38,198 nucleotides of DNA from Bacteroidales bacterium (GTDB lineage Bacteria; Bacteroidota; Bacteroidia; Bacteroidales; UBA932). Location of the stretch: contig JAGBCS010000013.1 in NCBI GenBank assembly GCA_017937885.1, positions 1 to 38,198 of the forward strand, read 5' to 3'. A program made the translations under genes and the position numbers. The notes under the pieces were generated by a model. It had not been told where the DNA came from. It worked only from the letters and a program-made list of their open reading frames with translations, and made no database searches. Shown piece by piece: positions 1 through 7,351 of this stretch (positions are counted from its first letter, which is position 1; the number at the start of each line of letters is the position of its first letter).

Positions 1-72
1 AACTCAGACATGGATATGGATGCACAGATGGAGTGGCTTAAAGGTATAATTTCCGAACGTTTCGGAGACTAA
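1..72 (+). CDS. C-terminal tail of a probable cytidylate kinase (partial)
   Basis: An open frame enters from the left edge of the window and stops with TAA at 70-72, giving only the last 23 residues, ending in ...SERFGD. It runs in the same direction as ispH and ends 10 bases before the ispH start, so the two are probably cotranscribed. The tail has the pattern Asn-Ser-Asp followed by an acidic stretch and QMEWLK, which fits the last strand and helix of bacterial cytidylate kinase. cmk is commonly found directly before ispH in Bacteroidales. Both arguments are indirect: there are too few residues to see any catalytic motif. The frame is probably a real gene end, but its identity is an inference from context. 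Confidence 0.5.
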   Translation, partial: NSDMDMDAQMEWLKGIISERFGD

Positions 73-82
73 AGACATTATT

Positions 83-1081
83 ATGCTTACAGTAGACATC
101 GACAGCAACTCTGGATTTTGCGCAGGCGTAATAAGAGCAATCAGCAAGGCAGAACAGTTCCTCGGCAACCGCAAGAGTGACGAAAGCGTCAGGCTTTACT
201 CGCTTGGAGCCATCGTGCATAACGATGCTGAACTTACCAGACTTGTGGACAAAGGACTGGTCACCATCGACAAGGAAGACCTGAATGAAATGGTTGATGC
301 TCAGGGAGAGGCTCTTCTTATACGTGCACACGGCGAGCCTCCTGCAACATATATGACAGCAGAGAACCTGGGATTCGAGATCATAGACTGCACATGCCCT
401 GTGGTACTGCAGCTTCAGCAGAGCATACGTAGGGCTTATGAAAAACAGGCCCGGACAGGTCAAGGTCAGATCATCATATTCGGCAAGATAGGCCACGCTG
501 AGGTGCTGGGACTTATGGGACAGACAGACGGGAATGCTATCGTAGTGGAGAATGTGATCATGTTGGAAGAGGCTATCGAGGATGGCACCGTCAGACTTGA
601 TGTCTCCACAGAGGTATTCAGCCAGACGACAAAAAGTCCTGCGGAGTATTCCATGCTATGCAGCAGACTGGAAGAGGAGATGGCAAAAGCCAATGAACTT
701 TCTGTGGAAAAGTTCCGGGGCAGGGGCATGCTAGTCATACACAACACTATATGTTCTCAGGTCGCGACCCGGCATGAGAGGCTGTCAAGATTTGCTTTGG
801 AGCACGATGTGATTATCTTTGTATCCGGAAAGGCAAGTTCCAATGGAAAAGTATTGTGCGACCTATGCAAATCATTGAACATCAGGACATACCACATAGA
901 CTCAGCATCAGAGATCAAACGCGAATGGTTCAGAGCAGATGACCGTGTAGGTATATGCGGAGCCACTTCCACTCCGAAATGGCTGCTGGAAGAAGTAGCA
1001 AAACACATACTTGACCTGAACCAGTACGTTCCTGCATGGGAGGAGAAATTCGCTGCAGGCGAAAACACTGATAATCAGTAA
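83..1081 (+). CDS. ispH: 4-hydroxy-3-methylbut-2-enyl diphosphate reductase (IspH/LytB)
   Basis: Last enzyme of the MEP isoprenoid pathway, a cytoplasmic [4Fe-4S] enzyme that reduces HMBPP to IPP and DMAPP. The three cluster cysteines are visible: C13 in NSGFCAGV, C105 in DCTCP and C224 in HNTICSQ. The substrate-pocket residues expected for the family are also present: H46 (IVHN), H83 (RAHG), H138 and E140 (GHAE), the QTT at 181-183 and the SSN at 252-254. The start chosen gives the family's typical N-terminus, with a short strand before the first cysteine. At 332 residues it is longer than the roughly 290-320 usual for the family. The extra length appears to lie in surface segments (around 121-128 and 195-215) and in an acidic C-terminal tail. 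It probably belongs to an operon with the preceding gene; efp downstream has its own promoter. Confidence 0.96.
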   Translation: MLTVDIDSNSGFCAGVIRAISKAEQFLGNRKSDESVRLYSLGAIVHNDAELTRLVDKGLVTIDKEDLNEMVDAQGEALLIRAHGEPPATYMTAENLGFEIIDCTCPVVLQLQQSIRRAYEKQARTGQGQIIIFGKIGHAEVLGLMGQTDGNAIVVENVIMLEEAIEDGTVRLDVSTEVFSQTTKSPAEYSMLCSRLEEEMAKANELSVEKFRGRGMLVIHNTICSQVATRHERLSRFALEHDVIIFVSGKASSNGKVLCDLCKSLNIRTYHIDSASEIKREWFRADDRVGICGATSTPKWLLEEVAKHILDLNQYVPAWEEKFAAGENTDNQ

Positions 1082-1084
1082 AAA

Positions 1085-1116
1085 TTTGGCAGTAAGCATA
1101 CATTTTTATAATTTTG
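1085..1116 (+). promoter_or_regulatory. Bacteroidota-type promoter for efp
   Basis: TTTG at 1085-1088 and TAATTTTG at 1109-1116 are separated by 20 bases. This matches the Bacteroidota housekeeping promoter pattern (TTTG, about 19-21 bases, TAnnTTTG). It begins just after the ispH stop and would place transcription start near 1122, leaving a 5' leader of about 38 bases before efp. Confidence 0.75.
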
Positions 1117-1159
1117 CAGCCGCTTATCGGAAAGAAAATTTTTAATAAACTTTATATTT

Positions 1160-1726
1160 ATGGCAACAACAGCTGATTTCAAGAACGGACTTTACCTCAA
1201 CTTCAACGGCAAGCCATGCCAGATCGTATGGTTCCAGCACGTGAAGCCGGGAAAGGGTCCTGCTTTCGTAAAGAGTAAACTAAGAAACCTCGAGAACGGA
1301 CGTATCCTCGAGAATACATTCACCGCTGGTGCAAAGATCGAGACCATCAACGTGGAGAGAAGGCCTTACCAGTTCCTTTACAAGGATGAGGACGGATTCA
1401 ACTTCATGCATGAGGAGACTTATGAGCAGATCCACCTCGATACTGACCTCGTAGACAACGCAGACCTCATGAAGGAGGGCCAGCATGTAGAGATGATGTT
1501 CCTCGCTGACGAGGAGCGCTGCCTCACTTGCGAGCTCCCTACATACGTAGAGCTCGAGGTGACCTACACCGAGCCTGCAGTAAAGGGTGACACAGCATCT
1601 ACAAACGCCCAGAAGGAGATCACTCTCGAGACCGGCGCCATCATCATGGCACCTCTCTTCATCAACATCGGAGAGAAGATCCGCGTGAACACAACTGACC
1701 GTTCATACGGCGAGCGTGTGAAGTAA
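1160..1726 (+). CDS. efp: Translation elongation factor P
   Basis: EF-P enters the ribosomal E site and rescues ribosomes stalled at polyproline stretches. At 188 residues it has the normal length and the three-domain layout: an N-terminal KOW-like barrel (about 1-63) and two OB-like domains. The conserved loop in domain I is PGKG at 30-33, with K32 at the tip in the position that is post-translationally modified in many bacteria. No modification enzyme (EpmA/EpmB or EarP type) is encoded in this window. Codon use is biased as in highly expressed genes (frequent CTC, GAG, GAC, ATC). The gene stands alone between its own promoter and a bidirectional terminator. Several proteins here have proline-rich linkers (the DnaX linker and the nuclease PE-repeat) and would be plausible clients. 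Confidence 0.97.
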   Translation: MATTADFKNGLYLNFNGKPCQIVWFQHVKPGKGPAFVKSKLRNLENGRILENTFTAGAKIETINVERRPYQFLYKDEDGFNFMHEETYEQIHLDTDLVDNADLMKEGQHVEMMFLADEERCLTCELPTYVELEVTYTEPAVKGDTASTNAQKEITLETGAIIMAPLFINIGEKIRVNTTDRSYGERVK

Positions 1727-1743
1727 TTCCTGCTCAGCAATAC

Positions 1744-1783
1744 AAAAAATCGCCTGCGTCATCCAACTCAGGCGATTTTTTTT
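1744..1783. terminator. Bidirectional intrinsic terminator between efp and lptB
   Basis: AAAAAATCGCCTG at 1744-1756 pairs with CAGGCGATTTTTT at 1769-1781 around a 12-base loop. The A-run on one side and T-run on the other let it terminate both efp (+) and lptB (-), whose ends converge here. Confidence 0.88.
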
Positions 1784-1798
1784 GCATTTATCCGTGTG

Positions 1799-2626
1799 CT
1801 ATTCTGCTGGAGTTTCAAGGATGGACGCGGCTGCGTCGTGCTCGGCCTTGGTGTTGATGCGCTGAGGGCCGCCCTTTTCTGCGCGGAGGAAGGCTGCGGA
1901 GCGCTTGAGGACGAAGTTCGAGCCAAGGTACTTGGTGCGGACCTCGTCGTCGGCAGCAAGGGCCTCCGGGGTGCCGCTCTGAAGGATGGAGCCCTCATAA
2001 AGCAGATATGCGCGGTCGATGATGGCGAGGGTCTCTCCGACATTATGGTCGGTGATGATCACGCCTATGTTCTTGTATTTGAGCTTTGCGATGATGTACT
2101 GGATGTCCTCGACGGCGATCGGGTCGACACCGGCAAAAGGTTCGTCGAGAAGGATGAACTTAGGGTCGATGGCAAGGGCGCGGGCGATCTCGCAGCGGCG
2201 ACGCTCTCCTCCGGAAAGCTGGATACCCTTGCTCTTGCGCACCTTGTGCAGGTTGAACTCATCGAGAAGGTCCTCAAGGCGCTGCTTTCTCTCCTCCTTG
2301 GTGAACTGGTTCGACATCTCCATCACGGACATGATGTTGTCTTCCACGCTCATATGTCTGAACACCGAAGCCTCCTGGGCCAGATAGCCGACGCCCTTCT
2401 GGGCTCTCTTGAACATCGGGAGTCCAGTAATCTCCTCATCATCAAGGAATATCCTGCCGGCATTAGGCACGATAAGACCCGTGATCATATAGAAACTCGT
2501 GGTCTTTCCTGCGCCGTTCGGGCCGAGAAAGCCTACGATCTCTCCCTGATTAACTTCCATGGACACTCCCTTCACGACTGTCCTCGGACCATATTTCTTA
2601 ACCAGATTTTCGCAACGTAATTTCAT
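1799..2626 (-). CDS. lptB: LPS export ABC transporter ATP-binding protein LptB
   Basis: ATPase of the LptB2FG complex, which extracts lipopolysaccharide from the inner membrane and feeds the Lpt bridge. Complete ABC motifs are present: Walker A GPNGAGKT at 35-42, Q-loop Q84, signature LSGGE at 137-141, Walker B ILLDEP at 158-163 with catalytic E162, and the switch histidine H194. The sequence around TSFYMITGL, DHNV and YLGSNFVLKR is characteristic of LptB rather than a general ABC ATPase. LptB proteins usually end soon after that last motif at about 240-245 residues. This one continues for about 30 more residues, an Ala/Glu-rich polar tail of unknown function. It lies 36 bases downstream of dnaX on the same strand and is probably cotranscribed with it. 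Confidence 0.93.
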   Translation of the reverse strand: MKLRCENLVKKYGPRTVVKGVSMEVNQGEIVGFLGPNGAGKTTSFYMITGLIVPNAGRIFLDDEEITGLPMFKRAQKGVGYLAQEASVFRHMSVEDNIMSVMEMSNQFTKEERKQRLEDLLDEFNLHKVRKSKGIQLSGGERRRCEIARALAIDPKFILLDEPFAGVDPIAVEDIQYIIAKLKYKNIGVIITDHNVGETLAIIDRAYLLYEGSILQSGTPEALAADDEVRTKYLGSNFVLKRSAAFLRAEKGGPQRINTKAEHDAAASILETPAE

Positions 2627-2662
2627 TGTAGTATATTGTATGCCGGATTGCCGGACTTGGTT

Positions 2663-4408
2663 CTACTTTATATCAAGGTCAAAAGATTTCACAAGGTTCT
2701 CGACCTCAGGATTCTGCGCCATCAGTTCCTTCGCCTGATCGCTCGGCATGTATATCTTCTTCTGTACCGGCGCATCATCCGGCACTACTGCCACACGGAG
2801 ATAGACCTTCATTGATCCGACCACCGTGCGGTACTTTCCTTCGAGTTCATGGAGGAGCTTGGACTCCACCCAGTCCTTCTGTGCATCGTTGACCACACGG
2901 AAGGTCACGGTCTTGAATCCGTCTGCCTCGACTATTTCGAGAGTCGTGGTCGTGAGCATGCTTGCAAGACGCGGTTTGTCGCCGTACAGCTTCGCCAGTT
3001 CGGGCCATTTAGCCTTGAGGACCTCGTCAGCAGGGGCCTTGTCATCTGCCTGTGGTGCCGGTGCAGCTGCCTGCGGTTCGTCAATCATGGCTTTGATGGA
3101 CATGCCGGCACCGCGCGAAGCGCGTGAGCGGCGCTCGCGAGGCTGGGCCTCTGCAGCAGGCTGAGCTGCTGCTGCCGGCTGCGCCGGAGCTGGAACTGGC
3201 GCCGGAGCAGCTGTGGCTGCCGGAGCGGCAGGAGCGGCCGAAGGCTGAGGCTGTGCGGCGGGCTGAGGTGCAGCAGCAGGCTGAGCCTGTGCCGCCGGCG
3301 CAGGTGCGCTCAGCTTGCCGCTGAGGAAGCTCAGGCGCATGAGCGCGAATTCGATATGCAGACGCGGGTTCACGCTTGCCCTGTATCCGGCTTCGCACTG
3401 GGTCGTGATGGCGAGAGCGTCGTACAGGAACTGGAGCTGGCATCTGTCAGCCTGCTCCTTATATCTGACCTTCAATGACTGCGGAAGTTCGAGCAGAGCA
3501 TCAAGGCCACCGCTTCTGCTGACAATCAGGTCACGCAGATGCGACGAAAGCGCCGCCACGAAATGCAGGGCATTGAAGCCCTTGGTAAGGATCTCGTCAA
3601 AAGCAAGGAGAGCGGAAGGATAGTCACCCTTCAGGAAGGCGTCCACGAGAGAGAAGCTGTACTCGTAATCGAGCACATTCAGGTTGCGAAGCACATCCTG
3701 ATACTTCACGTCCGTGCCGCAGAAGGCGACGGTCTGGTCAAAGATGGTCAGAGCGTCACGCATCGCGCCGTCGGCCTTATGGGCGATCACATGGAGCGAC
3801 TCGTCATCTATCGTCACGCCTTCGTTCGACGCCACCATCCTCAGGTTCTTCACTATGTTCTCGACCGTAATCCTGTTGAAGTCGTATGTCTGGCAACGGG
3901 ACAGGATGGTAGGAAGGATCTTGTGCTTCTCGGTTGTCGCAAGGATGAAGATCGCATGTGCAGGCGGTTCCTCGAGCGTCTTGAGAAAGGCGTTGAATGC
4001 GGCCTGCGAGAGCATGTGCACCTCGTCGATGATGTATACGCTGTAGCGTCCCACCTGCGGAGGTATGCGCACCTGGTCCATCAGGGTCTTGATGTCCTCG
4101 ACGCCGTTATTTGACGCAGCGTCAAGCTCATGGATACAGTATGAACGGCCCTCGGCGAAGGACTGGCAGGATTCGCATGTGCCGCATGGCTCCATTTCCG
4201 CAGAAGGGTTCGAGCAGTTGATCATCTTCGCGAAGATGCGCGCCGTCGTGGTCTTGCCCACTCCGCGCGGTCCGCAGAAAAGGTATGCATGCGCCAGCTG
4301 GCCTCTCAGGATGGAGTTCTTGAGAGTCTGAGCGATATTGTCCTGGCCGATCAGCGTCCCGAAGGAGTCCGGCCTGTACTTTCTTGCTGAAACTATATAC
4401 TGAGCCAT
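2663..4408 (-). CDS. dnaX: DNA polymerase III subunit gamma/tau
   Basis: Clamp-loader ATPase that loads the sliding clamp and organises the replisome. The AAA+ core shows Walker A GPRGVGKT at 46-53, the zinc-binding cysteines C65, C75, C78 and C81, Walker B IIDEVH at 126-131 and the SRC arginine-finger motif near 170. Domain III follows to about residue 365. A low-complexity Ala/Pro/Gln linker (about 367-423) then leads to a tau-like C-terminal domain ending near 581. No obvious slippery A-run was noticed that would yield a short gamma form. The start is the usual MAQYIVSARKYRP, immediately downstream of a promoter. lptB follows after 36 bases. Confidence 0.96.
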   Translation of the reverse strand: MAQYIVSARKYRPDSFGTLIGQDNIAQTLKNSILRGQLAHAYLFCGPRGVGKTTTARIFAKMINCSNPSAEMEPCGTCESCQSFAEGRSYCIHELDAASNNGVEDIKTLMDQVRIPPQVGRYSVYIIDEVHMLSQAAFNAFLKTLEEPPAHAIFILATTEKHKILPTILSRCQTYDFNRITVENIVKNLRMVASNEGVTIDDESLHVIAHKADGAMRDALTIFDQTVAFCGTDVKYQDVLRNLNVLDYEYSFSLVDAFLKGDYPSALLAFDEILTKGFNALHFVAALSSHLRDLIVSRSGGLDALLELPQSLKVRYKEQADRCQLQFLYDALAITTQCEAGYRASVNPRLHIEFALMRLSFLSGKLSAPAPAAQAQPAAAPQPAAQPQPSAAPAAPAATAAPAPVPAPAQPAAAAQPAAEAQPRERRSRASRGAGMSIKAMIDEPQAAAPAPQADDKAPADEVLKAKWPELAKLYGDKPRLASMLTTTTLEIVEADGFKTVTFRVVNDAQKDWVESKLLHELEGKYRTVVGSMKVYLRVAVVPDDAPVQKKIYMPSDQAKELMAQNPEVENLVKSFDLDIK

Positions 4409-4429
4409 AAACGTTATTTCGTCAACTTA

Positions 4430-4437
4430 CAAAGGTA
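4430..4437 (-). promoter_or_regulatory. Promoter -7 element for dnaX
   Basis: Read on the minus strand this is TACCTTTG, a match to TAnnTTTG, 21 bases upstream of the dnaX start codon. No clear TTTG -33 box is seen. It lies 14 bases from the divergent element at 4452-4459. Confidence 0.55.
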
Positions 4438-4451
4438 GCATTATTTTTGTT

Positions 4452-4459
4452 AACTTTGC
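4452..4459 (+). promoter_or_regulatory. Promoter -7 element for the 4500-5351 operon
   Basis: TAACTTTG matches TAnnTTTG and would give a leader of about 35 bases before the secreted-protein gene at 4500. It is divergent to, and nearly overlapping with, the dnaX promoter, so polymerase binding at one could exclude the other. Confidence 0.55.
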
Positions 4460-4499
4460 ATTCGAATCCAAAGATACGAATTTAATCCCTGATACATTC

Positions 4500-5351
4500 A
4501 TGAAAAAAGCATATGTCTTTATCATAGCGATAATGCTGCCCCTCCTGTCGTGGGGACAGGCGCAGATCAACACAAAGAAGATGAAGATCAACGACTTCAC
4601 TCAGAAGGTGACGAAAGTCGTGCTGAGCGGAAACGAGTTCATGGACAGCGCGCTTCAGAATGAAGTCGCAGCCATATGGCGTGTCTCTCCATACGAATTC
4701 TGCACACATGAGGAATTCACTTCGCTGATGACGAGCGACGAGTATTACTTCCTGCTTATCACATACGGCCAGTTCAAGAAGGAAAGCAAGGCCAGCATCC
4801 AGTTCCTGAGCCTGCTCAAAGGAGGAGCTGAAGCCCAGAAAGGGCTGGACGAGATGCTGGAAGTGGTCTCGATCCCGTTTGCATCGGCACAGAATCCGTC
4901 AGGAAGAGAGATCGTCTTCCTTCCTGCACTGCTCAACATCGTGCAGGACTTCACCTTGACAGCAATGGAAAAGGACGCAGTAGGCTATGGCGGCTTAAGC
5001 AGCTATGTCTCACGCTTGTCTCCTGACGAAAGTACGAACATCGTATTTTCGGAATATGACCTCTGTTTTGATGTCGGCGCAGACGCACGCCAGATGTATT
5101 TCAATGACAGGATATTCTCTGTTCCGGAGGAAGCGGCTGACCAGTACCTGCTTGAGAATGCTGACAACACCGTTGTCAGCTACGTTGTGACGCCTTCGAT
5201 CCCCGTTCCGGGGGCATATTGCTACAAGATGCTGATCAACACGACTGACAACAGACTCCATTATTTCAAGAGACATAAGATCACCAAGAAGGTCGGCCCC
5301 GGCTTCCTCGTAGACGACCTCAGTATAATTCATAACGCAGCTGAGAAGTAG
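4500..5351 (+). CDS. Secreted protein of unknown function
   Basis: I do not recognise a functional family. The 283-residue product begins with a clear signal peptide (KK, then a hydrophobic stretch to about residue 18, then WGQAQ as a probable signal peptidase I site; no lipobox), so it is exported, probably to the periplasm. The rest is a globular mixed alpha/beta sequence without membrane segments and with few cysteines (C68, C190, C237 by approximate count). It is the first gene of a plus-strand set with an M16 peptidase 3 bases downstream and an O-methyltransferase after that. The spacing implies one transcript and probable translational coupling, but gives no direct clue to function. It may be a Bacteroidales conserved hypothetical. 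Confidence 0.85.
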   Translation: MKKAYVFIIAIMLPLLSWGQAQINTKKMKINDFTQKVTKVVLSGNEFMDSALQNEVAAIWRVSPYEFCTHEEFTSLMTSDEYYFLLITYGQFKKESKASIQFLSLLKGGAEAQKGLDEMLEVVSIPFASAQNPSGREIVFLPALLNIVQDFTLTAMEKDAVGYGGLSSYVSRLSPDESTNIVFSEYDLCFDVGADARQMYFNDRIFSVPEEAADQYLLENADNTVVSYVVTPSIPVPGAYCYKMLINTTDNRLHYFKRHKITKKVGPGFLVDDLSIIHNAAEK

Positions 5352-5354
5352 AAG

Positions 5355-6611
5355 ATGATAAGCGGAAGAGCAGAATGCGGCATGCAGTATGCCGTCAGGA
5401 AGAGCGGATCGGCAGTGGGATACTGCGCGCTGAGCATCCGGTGCGGAACAAGGGATGAGGAGGGCTATCACAGCGGCATTGCCCATTTCGTGGAGCACAC
5501 GATATTCAAGGGTACGGCCCGACGGAGTGCATCAGTGATCAACGGATACCTCGACAGACTCGGTGGAGAGCTGAACGCCTTCACGACGAAGGAGGAGATC
5601 GTTTTCCATGCAACGGTGCTGAAGGAGGATCTCCCGAAGGCCATGTCTCTCCTGCTTGAGCTGGCCACTTGCCCGACCTTCCCGGAACATGAGATCAATA
5701 CGGAAAAAGGCGTCGTGATCGATGAGATCCATTCATACAAGGACACTCCTTCCGAGGATATCTACGACAGGTTCGAGGAGATGCTTTTTGCCGGTCATCC
5801 TCTCAGCGGGCCGATTCTCGGCACTACGGCATCAGTAAAGAAGATAACGAGGGAAGAGCTGCTGAAGTTTGTCAGAGAGAAGTTCTTGCCATGCCGGATG
5901 GCATTCACGATTGTAGCGGACATAGATGAGGCCCGTATGGAAAAGGATGTGCTGAAACTGGCGCAGAAGCACTTTCCGGACATGACGGCTCCGGAATGCA
6001 TTTCTGAGTGCATGTCAGACAATCTGCCCTGCATCAGGCATGGGATTCCCGGTGCAGAGCCTTTTGACAAGACCCTCAACAAGAGGAACCATCAGGCTAA
6101 CTGCATAATTGGAGGTCTGGCTCCGTCGCTTTATCAGGAGAGGGAAAGACTTGCGACCATCCTTCTGTGCAATATCCTGGGAGGTCCCGCAACGAATTCG
6201 ATCCTGAACTCCGTCCTGAGAGAAAAGAACGGATGGGTCTACGGGGTGGAATGCAGCTATACTCAGTTTTCCGATACGGGCATGGCCGTCATCAGCCTCG
6301 GATGCGACAAGAGCAATCTTGAAAAATGCCTGAAGGCAATAGACAAGGAAATAGGCAAGCTTCAGACGACTCCGATGTCGGAGCGCAAGCTCAAGGCCGC
6401 GAAGAAGCAGATGCTCGGCCAGCTCGCGATAAGCAGCGACAATGGGGAGACGCAGTGCCTGTCGATGGGAAAGAGCCTCATGGCATACGGAAAGATCACA
6501 GAAGGCAAGGAAACCAGGGAGCTGATCGAAAGGATCACTTCGGAAGACGTAATGGAGATGGCCAGGACCATCTTCGCTCAGGACAGACTATCTAAGCTCA
6601 TATACATCTGA
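5355..6611 (+). CDS. M16 family zinc metallopeptidase (processing-protease-like)
   Basis: Inverzincin-type peptidase related to pitrilysin and the mitochondrial processing peptidase beta subunit. The inverted zinc motif HxxEH is HFVEH at 44-48. The third ligand is E124, 76 residues after the motif, in the helix around GVVIDEIHSYKD, exactly as in the family. The N-terminal catalytic half (1-200) is followed by the inactive M16C half (about 200-418) containing the VYGVECSYTQFSDTG segment. At 418 residues it is a single M16 unit and probably works as a dimer or clam-shell with a second copy. There is no signal peptide, so it is probably cytoplasmic, although its upstream partner is exported. The start lies 3 bases after the preceding stop. 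The alternative identity, an inactive partner subunit, is unlikely because the zinc site is intact. Confidence 0.93.
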   Translation: MISGRAECGMQYAVRKSGSAVGYCALSIRCGTRDEEGYHSGIAHFVEHTIFKGTARRSASVINGYLDRLGGELNAFTTKEEIVFHATVLKEDLPKAMSLLLELATCPTFPEHEINTEKGVVIDEIHSYKDTPSEDIYDRFEEMLFAGHPLSGPILGTTASVKKITREELLKFVREKFLPCRMAFTIVADIDEARMEKDVLKLAQKHFPDMTAPECISECMSDNLPCIRHGIPGAEPFDKTLNKRNHQANCIIGGLAPSLYQERERLATILLCNILGGPATNSILNSVLREKNGWVYGVECSYTQFSDTGMAVISLGCDKSNLEKCLKAIDKEIGKLQTTPMSERKLKAAKKQMLGQLAISSDNGETQCLSMGKSLMAYGKITEGKETRELIERITSEDVMEMARTIFAQDRLSKLIYI

Positions 6612-6613
6612 TC

Positions 6614-7255
6614 ATGGAAAAGATATACCAGTATATTAAGGATCATGCGACTTCTCCTGACCCGGCTCTCGAGTGGGTCGAGAAGCAGACACACATCAGG
6701 ACCAACCATCCTAGGATGCTTTCCGGTTCCGTACAGGGACAGGTGATGAGGATGCTGGCGCAGATAAGCGGTGCATCACGCATCCTTGAACTAGGCACAT
6801 TTACTGGCTATTCGGCCATCTGCCTCGCATCAGCCCTGCCTTCGGACGGTCATCTTGATACCCTGGAGATCAACGACGAGCTGGAAGACCTCATCCTCGA
6901 AGGCTTCGAACGTGCCGGTCTTGCCGACAGGATCAGTCTCCATATCGGGGACTGCAAGGAAACCCTGCGCAGATTCCGAGAGGAAGGAAGGGAATACGAT
7001 CTTGTGTACATGGATGCCAACAAGAGGGAGTACTGCGAGTATTACGAGCTTATCTTCGACATGGTCCGTCCCGGCGGCCTCATCCTCGCAGACAACGTGA
7101 TCTGGGACGGAAAGGTCTGCCAGGATCCGCTCCCGCAGGACAAGCAGACCCTCGGAATCGCCCGGTTCAACGACATGGTGTCTGCCGACCCACGCGTTGA
7201 ATCCGTGATCCTCCCCCTCCGCGACGGTCTCAACCTTATCCGCCGCAAAATGTAA
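6614..7255 (+). CDS. Class I SAM-dependent O-methyltransferase (family 3; TrmR-like)
   Basis: A 213-residue protein of the catechol/caffeoyl-CoA O-methyltransferase fold. SAM motif I is ILELGTFTGYS at 57-67, followed by the acidic ribose-binding DTLEIND at 82-88. The divalent-metal site is visible as D134 (YMDANK) and D160-N161 (LILADN), typical for metal-dependent members. Bacterial proteins of this size and type include TrmR (YrrM), which methylates 5-hydroxyuridine in the tRNA wobble position; that is the most likely role, but small-molecule methylation cannot be excluded. It starts 2 bases after the M16 peptidase stop and ends the operon before a strong hairpin. Confidence 0.9.
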   Translation: MEKIYQYIKDHATSPDPALEWVEKQTHIRTNHPRMLSGSVQGQVMRMLAQISGASRILELGTFTGYSAICLASALPSDGHLDTLEINDELEDLILEGFERAGLADRISLHIGDCKETLRRFREEGREYDLVYMDANKREYCEYYELIFDMVRPGGLILADNVIWDGKVCQDPLPQDKQTLGIARFNDMVSADPRVESVILPLRDGLNLIRRKM

Positions 7256-7280
7256 CGCCCTATATACCAGCCGCTTACAC

Positions 7281-7314
7281 AAAGTGCGTGCTCCCGTTGG
7301 GGAGCACGCACTTT
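7281..7314. terminator. Hairpin terminator between the methyltransferase and murA
   Basis: A perfect 15-bp stem (7281-7295 with 7300-7314) closes a 4-base loop in the 96-bp gap between two convergent genes. The stem is flanked by AAA and TTT but lacks a long T-run, so termination may be incomplete in either direction. Confidence 0.75.
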
Positions 7315-7351
7315 ACGTTATTCGCTGAGAATCAAGCGATTGCTGATTGCG

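Noticed and set aside
1796-2620. 274-codon open frame antisense to lptB
   Set aside because: It mirrors the ABC ATPase gene almost end to end and has no family features.
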